Source of the DNA: Triticum aestivum
Taxonomy: Eukaryota > Streptophyta > Magnoliopsida > Poales > Poaceae
DNA: 64,000 nucleotides
Direction: 5' to 3'
Assembly (NCBI RefSeq): GCF_018294505.1
Contig: NC_057797.1
Coordinates: forward strand, 129,086,051 to 129,150,050
Made by a program: the position numbers and the translations under genes. Below the pieces are notes generated by a model that worked only from the letters and a program-made list of their open reading frames with translations, did not search any database and was not told the DNA's origin. Numbering within the stretch: the first letter of the stretch is position 1; the number at the start of each line of letters is the position of its first letter. Below are positions 58,931 to 64,000 of this stretch, one piece after another.

Positions 58931-59786
58931 GGCGCGGTTGCCGGAACCTGTTCCGGCAACCACCTTTTGTACAAGTCTTGCCGCTGTTGCATGTAATCCT
59001 TTGTACAATGCCGGGCGCAGACCCCGTGCATAAGTAAACCTCATGTGCTCCGCACATTTTGTCGATTTCATGCTTTTTATTTTTGGCATATATGATCTGA
59101 CACTTTGTGCAGCACCTACTCCCCGGTAAGCAATAACGAGCCGCAAGGCTCCATATCTTTATTTTCTCTTCTTTCTTTTTTCAAGGAAAGGAAGGATCCC
59201 TCGCCCACAAGTTTGCCGAGGGGAAGGAGAAGATAATGGTATGGACCAGGCGTCGTTCAAGGAAGTTTCGCCTTGCCGGGAAGCAAACAACAGAAAAGCT
59301 AAGTGCCAATATTTGAGAAATCAGATTTTTTAAATTTTTAAGTTATCTCCCTTGAACGACCATGCTTTGTATGGAAAACCTGTGCGCAGAGGAACCAGCT
59401 CGTAGCTAGTGGCGCCCTTACTTTGTTTCGAGTCCGCTCAACAACTTAAGTGAGCTGCGACTAGTTGTCGCGTCCTTACTTTGTTTCGAGTCCGCTCAAC
59501 AACTTAAGTGAGCTGCGACTAGTTGCGGCAAGGTTTCTTGCCGGTAGCGGCACCGCCAGCAGGCTGCTGACGTCCCGCACTCAGCGCTCGCGGCTCGGGT
59601 GCCTGCGCCGGCAAGTTCCCTAAAAGCGTAGGGTAAAAACATACAAAGCAAGGAGTCAAGTAAAGGGAATAACATTGCAATGGCTACCCAAAATAGAGTT
59701 ATATTACAAAATAGCTTGTCGCAGCTCTAACAGATCGTTTTCATAACTTGATCGACAGCGACAAGAAAAAGGAGGAAACGGGCGGC
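58931..59786 (+). other. Spacer between pol and the antisense gene
   Basis: No gene. Several TTGCCGG boxes, and a 58 bp tandem duplication annotated separately. The two opposing genes converge here, so their transcripts may overlap or share terminators. Confidence 0.5.
59410..59525 (+). repeat. 58 bp tandem duplication
   Basis: CCTTACTTTGTTTCGAGTCC starts at 59416 and again at 59474. The copies are nearly identical, so a recent slippage or duplication. Confidence 0.85.
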
Positions 59787-62700
59787 CTAGTCTGCGCGAT
59801 CGCCCTCAATCCTCTTGATCCCGCTCACCTTGTCCACAATGGTTGCGACAAGGGCCTTGAGCTCCTCCAGATCGGCATCCGGCGGCAAGGTCCTGAGGAC
59901 ATTGGTGAGGCGGAGGCCCGGGTTGCGGAAGGCCACCTTCATCAACACCTTCTGAAGGGCTTCCGCGCAGATCTTGCGCGACTCGTCGGCCAGCTGCTTT
60001 GGGATCCTCTCCCGGAGTCGCTGGAGGGCCGTCGCCACGCCCTTGAAGAACAAGACGAGCTTGGCGCTGGGTTGGAGGTTCTCGTCGGAGGGATACCCGA
60101 GATCCTCCATCCCCAGCTGCGCCAGCTCCTTGTCGATGTCTGTGGCGGCATTCACAAGACTCTCCGTCCAGTGCTCCACAGTTTCCCTGAAGGCATTTTG
60201 GGTGGTGGCAACACTTTCTAGCAGCGCCTTGTCGGCCTTGATCTCCTCCCTCAGGGCCGCTTCCTGCTTCTTGGTGCCGTCCAGATTCTTAGTCAAAGGG
60301 GTCAGCTTCAACTCAAGATTCGCATTGGAGTCCTTGGCAGCGCTGAGCTCTTTGCCCTTCTTAGCGAGATCGGCCTCCAGCTGCGCCACCTTCGTCTCCA
60401 GCTCCTTCTTGGCGGCCTCGGCGGCGGCGGAAGCGTCCTCTGCTTGCCTGAGGGCTCCGCCAAGTCTTTCCTCACGCGCGGCAAGCTCCTCCTCGTGGGC
60501 GTCAAGATTGACCTTCCGCTGCGCCAGCTCGCCCTCCTCCGCGGATAGCTTCACAGCGGCAAGCCGCTGTTGCTCTTCGACTTCAGCTTTCTCGAGGAGG
60601 AAGGCCTTCTGCGCTTCGTCGAGTTGCTCCCGCTCCTCCGCCAGGGACCGGAGAGCTTCCCGGTGGAATCCCCCGAGCTCTTCCGCGCGCTTCTCAATAT
60701 CTGCTCCCGCCTTCGCAACAAGCGCCTCGCGGGATTCCAGCTTGGCTTGCCGCGCGCGGTAGAGTGACAACAGCTTCCGCAGCAGCCGCTCCTCTTCAGG
60801 CTCGTTGCTGCTGCTGCTCGGCGCGTCGACCAGCGCCAGTCCCGCGGAGGCAAGCACTTACCCGTCGAAGATCTCTCCCTTGACCGGCGCCCTGGAGCTT
60901 GATGCCCAGGGGAGGTTGATGAAGACGTCGTCGCCGGCCTTCAAGTAGACGCCAGGCTGGGGCTCTTCAGAGCCGGGCGCTGCGGTAGCGGCGGACGGGT
61001 CGGCGGTCGGTGTAGCGCCTGGCGCTCCTGCGGCCTCAGGGCCGTCAGTGTGATCGCCAGACCCCTCGCCAGCTGCTGCGGCGGCAGCCTTGGCGGCCTC
61101 TGCGCCGGCGGGATCGCCAGCGCCGGCTGCTTCTTCGGCGGCAACCTCGGTCTCCATCGGCTCCGTAGCGGATGGATCTGACAGCCGGAAAGGGGAGAAG
61201 AGTCAAGCAAAAATCCAATAAAAAGAAGATCAAGAGAAGAAGAACCCAACGGAAGTTTTGAAGCAAGAGGAGTACCTGCACCAGGTTCTGCAGTCGTGGT
61301 CTCCGCCGTCGAGGGGCCGCTGGTGCTGTCCCTTGCCGGAGAACCCTCCCTTGCCGGAGACTTCTCCCTTACCGGGAAGCCCTCCCTTGCCGGAGAGTTC
61401 TCCCTTGTCGGGGGATCCTCCCTTGGCTCCTAGTGGGGCTGCTCTGCTCCTACACAAATCAGCAATCAAATATCAGCAAAGACAGAGTACCCATGCGCAC
61501 CTCACAGCGGAAAGCAAACCATATACTTACGCTGGGGGCTGCTTTGGAGAAGGGTTGCCGGGTCCAGCAAGGTTGTCTCGGGCGCGCCCCCCGCCGTCGC
61601 GGTTGGTTCGTCCTCGATGACGATCACCGGGGCCTTGGCCCTCTTTGCTGCTCTCTGGGCCAGAGTCCTAAAGAGGAACAAGTTCAGAGAAAAGCAAGTG
61701 AGAAACAAGACAAACAGCAAGGATTGAAGAAACACAAGTACATCAAGAGAAGCTTACTCTTCTTCTTCTTCCTCGCCGGAGCTGAACGCAGAGAAGTCGA
61801 AGTCCGGCGCGCGCCCGGCTCGAGGAGGCGGAGGAGAAGCTTCCCTTGGCCGCTTGGCGGGAGCAGTGGCAGTGGTCTGTGACGACCCCGCTCCGGCTGC
61901 CGGCGTGGCGTGAGCAGCGGCAGGAACTGAAGCAGTGGTCCGGCTAGACTCCGCTCTAGTTGCCGTTGCAGCATGAGGCCCTCCCCCGGCAACGGTGTTT
62001 GCCGCGGTGGAGCGTGTCACGCGGCGTGGCGACTGTTGACCCGCTTGCCGCTCCGCCACATCACCGGCCTTGCGGAGACGCCTTCTTGGTGGGGATGGAG
62101 GCTCTGCTTGCGGCGAGCTGTCCGAAGACGAGGAGGAAGAAGAGTTGATGTCCAACGAGCCGCTCGTATCCCTGGCGGGCTCGCTCGGCTCGGCGTCACG
62201 CCCGGCAAGCTCCTTCTTGTCGGCGGGCTCCCCTCGCTCGGCACGGCTTGCCGCCTCTGCTGCATCTGCCTCCTCCACGGTGAATCCAAAGTCGCCCGCG
62301 GCTGCGGCTGCCGCCGCCTCTTCCAGCCTAGTGGCGATGAGTGCCATCTCCGCATCGGTGGTGTCGCGGGTGAGGCCATCCTTCTCGTCGGAGCGGATTG
62401 GCACTTCCACCAAGTCATCGAAGAACTGCTGCACGATGTCGTCTACGGGCTCCTGCCAAGTTGGCACAATTCCATGCGAGTCACACTCCGGCATCATTGC
62501 ATGGATGCGGTCGAGCAAGGAATTGTTGCACAGCGGAACGACGCCCCCCGGCAACCTGAAAACCTCGGGATGTTGGGGGTCATACTTGAACAGCTCCTGC
62601 AGCATCGCGTTGAGCTCCAGGACAGTGAAGTTGTAGTTGAGGCCCGGCCACAGCCACATGATATCTGCCGCATTCTTGAACTCCCAAGTGGGCCTCCCCC

Positions 62701-63442
62701 GTTCCTGCAAGGGGGCGATGCGGCGGCGAAGAAAGTCTGCGCCAACAGCGCCTACAGTAAGCCCGGCAAGCCTGAGGCATAGGATCCGGGTGACAGCAAT
62801 CTTCAGCCTGTCGTCTTCCGGGGCCACGTCACTCCAATCGCTGCCGCGTGCTACTGGGGTTTTGCGCCGGGTGGTGAATGGCTGCGGGTTCTCCTCGTCA
62901 ATCCAGCACCAATCTGCCCTCCATTCCTCCCACTTGCCGCAGAATTCTCCCTCCAGATATGTTTCCTTCTTGCCGACCCTTGAGATCCAGGCGATTCCAC
63001 CGGATAGAGGCTCTCCTCTCTCTACTCGGGGTATGAAGAAGTGGCGGAAGAGGGCTACGTTGGGATGGACTCCGACAAAGTTTTCGCAGAGATGTGCGAA
63101 AACTGCCATGGTCAGAATGACATTGGGGGTGAAGTCAAGGAGGTGGAATCCGTAGGTATTCATGATGTCGCAGAAGAATTCAGAGAAGGGCGGGCAGAGC
63201 CCACAGTAGAAGAACAATGCAAAGAAGGGGTGTCCGTTTGGGGCCTTCTTCCAAGCGGCGGCGGGGAGTACCTTCGTGCGCGGATGCGCGCGCGTCTCCG
63301 TCGACCAGAAGAGGTAGAATCTCTCCCTCAGCTCCTTCGTGGCAAGCTTGGGGGGGAAGACGGCCCGCTCCTTCCGCAGCGTCGCAAGCCGCTGCGCCTC
63401 GGTCGACTTCACGCCCTTCCCCTTGTCGGCATTTGGAGCCAT
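59787..63442 (-). pseudogene. Antisense extra gene of gypsy element 2 (PF04195-like), nearly intact
   Basis: Read on the minus strand from ATG 63442 (MAPNADKGKG; context CGCCATGG). Exons 63442-61758, 61667-61531, 61449-61276 and 61177-59787; introns of 90, 81 and 98 bp all have GT-AG ends (donors GTAAGC, GTAAGT, GTACTC) and the phases agree across every junction, giving 1129 codons ending at TAG 59789-59787. Exon 1 carries a globular domain of the putative gypsy-type transposon family (RERFYLFWSTET, HPFFALFFYCGL, VILTMAVFAHLCENFVG), then a long Ala/Glu/Ser-rich acidic tract ending in poly-Glu. Exon 4 is a ~200-residue coiled coil (KRAEELGGFHREALRSLAEE) plus a conserved helical tail. Two nonsense codons interrupt it: TAG 61432-61430 (fits CAG to TAG) and TAA 60860-60858. 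The latter overlaps a donor-like GGGTAAGT, but a usable acceptor would leave an intron under 50 bp. Function unknown; likely nuclear or RNP-associated by inference only. Confidence 0.78.
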
Positions 63443-63606
63443 GGCGGAAGTGGTGGAGGAGGTCAACGACGTTGGTGGTGCTGGTGGCGATGGGGGGCGA
63501 AGCGCTGCTCTCTCTTTCTCAGCTTTGGGAAGGCGAGGGAGCGGCGGAGATTTCTGAGATTGCAAGCAGCAACTGGCAAATGGGCGAGCTGCCCCTGTTT
63601 CCTCTG

Positions 63607-63615
63607 CTTATAAAG
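63607..63615 (-). promoter_or_regulatory. Antisense TATA box (gypsy element 2)
   Basis: CTTTATAAG on the minus strand, about 165 bp upstream of the antisense ATG and 210 bp inside the 3' LTR boundary. It is in the corresponding place to 20303-20313 in the other gypsy element. Confidence 0.62.
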
Positions 63616-63808
63616 AGGAAGGGGCGGACGTTTCGCATTTCCGAATAAAGAAACCACCCACGATCTCTCCCACGACGCCGCATTCAACGCGTGCTGTTCG
63701 GGGAGGGCGCGGTGGATACGGAGAGAGATACGGCGTAACCTAGGCCGCGCGTGCCCGTGCCCTGTTTTGGGCCTGGCCCAACAGCGCTCGGCAACGTGTA
63801 TGGCCCAG

Positions 63809-63821
63809 GCCCGGGGGCTCC
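63809..63821 (+). other. Polypurine tract (gypsy element 2)
   Basis: GCCCGGGGGCTCC directly before the 3' LTR start at 63822; the G-run is the likely primer. Confidence 0.6.
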
Positions 63822-64000
63822 TGTCAGTGTACTAGAGTAGGGGTACCCTAGTATCCCGAACTTGTGCACGGGCAGTCGCAGCGTCCCGCGGCAAGGCTTG
63901 CCGGGTGACCGCCAAGGTCCTCCGTGGTTCCTTTGGAGCCATTCAAGAACAAAGTATCCAAGTCAAGCAGACAAGACCCCGGCAAGAGGAGCTTGCCGGG
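63822..64000 (+). repeat. 3' LTR of gypsy element 2 (first 179 bp)
   Basis: TGTCAGTGTACTAGAG onward repeats 46975-47153 with only a handful of substitutions. The remaining ~800 bp and the right target duplication lie beyond the window. Confidence 0.92.

Larger units (their letters stand above)
46975..64000 (+). mobile_element. Tat-lineage Ty3/gypsy element with antisense gene (right end outside window)
   Basis: 5' LTR 46975-47954; the 3' LTR begins at 63822 and runs off the window. Order: LTR, primer site, gag, protease, RT, RNase H, second (archaeal-like) RNase H, a repeated linker, integrase with GPY-type tail, a spacer, a spliced antisense gene, polypurine tract, LTR. Two RNase H domains plus an antisense extra gene are hallmarks of the Tat lineage. 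The sense genes carry stops at 49610, 50891 and 58586 and frameshifts near 48900, 51147 and 58110, so the copy is dead. A 4.2 kb solo LTR is nested at 53231-57445; without it the visible part is about 12.8 kb. It sits in an older LTR fragment (45935-46974). CCGGCAAG and its complement recur throughout. Confidence 0.9.

Noticed and set aside
59974..60762. 262-codon plus-strand Ser-rich frame opposite the coiled coil
   Set aside because: Shadow of the minus-strand exon; poly-Ser/Leu mirrors Glu/Lys/Ala codons.
60810..60860. Intron removing the TAA at 60858 (donor GGGTAAGT)
   Set aside because: The only in-phase acceptor nearby would give a 48 bp intron, below the usual plant minimum; treated as a nonsense codon.

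Overview
This is a piece of a large, repeat-dominated grass genome, almost certainly Triticeae (wheat, Aegilops, barley or rye). The evidence is a coding-free LTR element with the layout of the barley/wheat LARD family (Sukkula type), Stowaway-type MITEs, a CACTA terminus, several giant solo LTRs, two Tat-lineage Ty3/gypsy elements, and plant-only gene families (F-box/FBD, DUF295). There is no bacterial, organellar, rRNA or tRNA gene content. Two runs of ten Ns (42845-42854, 43935-43944) mark contig joins.

Layout. (1) 153-12185: complete LARD-like element in minus orientation, two ~4.3 kb LTRs around a 3.5 kb non-coding core. (2) 12222-21107: 8.9 kb gypsy element, plus orientation, with target duplication ATCTC, a collapsed gag-integrase reading frame, and a decayed multi-exon gene on the opposite strand that is itself split by a 436 bp solo LTR. 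(3) 21108-36157: a low-copy island with four recognisable but damaged genes: an F-box/FBD gene (in-frame stop), an unknown ~190-codon gene (in-frame stop), a DUF295/F-box-like gene (start codon apparently lost) and a coiled-coil-like gene (stop plus frameshift), with MITEs and locally duplicated segments. (4) 36158-39412: 3.26 kb solo LTR (target duplication TCCCC) inserted in an unclassified ~0.75 kb tandem repeat family that continues to ~41220. (5) ~41225-44175: CACTA end, a 1006 bp block given twice around an N gap (probable unmerged contig overlap), and a ~100 bp tandem array. (6) 44176-46974: repeat debris, including a truncated copy of the 36158 LTR. (7) 46975 to beyond the window end: a >17 kb Tat-lineage gypsy element with gag, protease, RT, two RNase H domains and integrase (all damaged), interrupted by a 4.2 kb solo LTR (target duplication GTTTT), followed by a long antisense gene with its own TATA box.

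How the parts work together. The two gypsy elements share one plan: sense gag-pol driven from the 5' LTR, and an opposing spliced gene between pol and the 3' LTR, driven by a TATA box just inside the 3' LTR. In the 46975 element the antisense gene can be read as four exons with canonical GT-AG introns and matching phases, broken by only two nonsense codons. Antisense extra ORFs are known for the Tat lineage. Their function is not established, and they are the most interesting system here. Most nonsense codons in the window fit C-to-T changes at CAG or CGA, as expected of methylated, silenced DNA.
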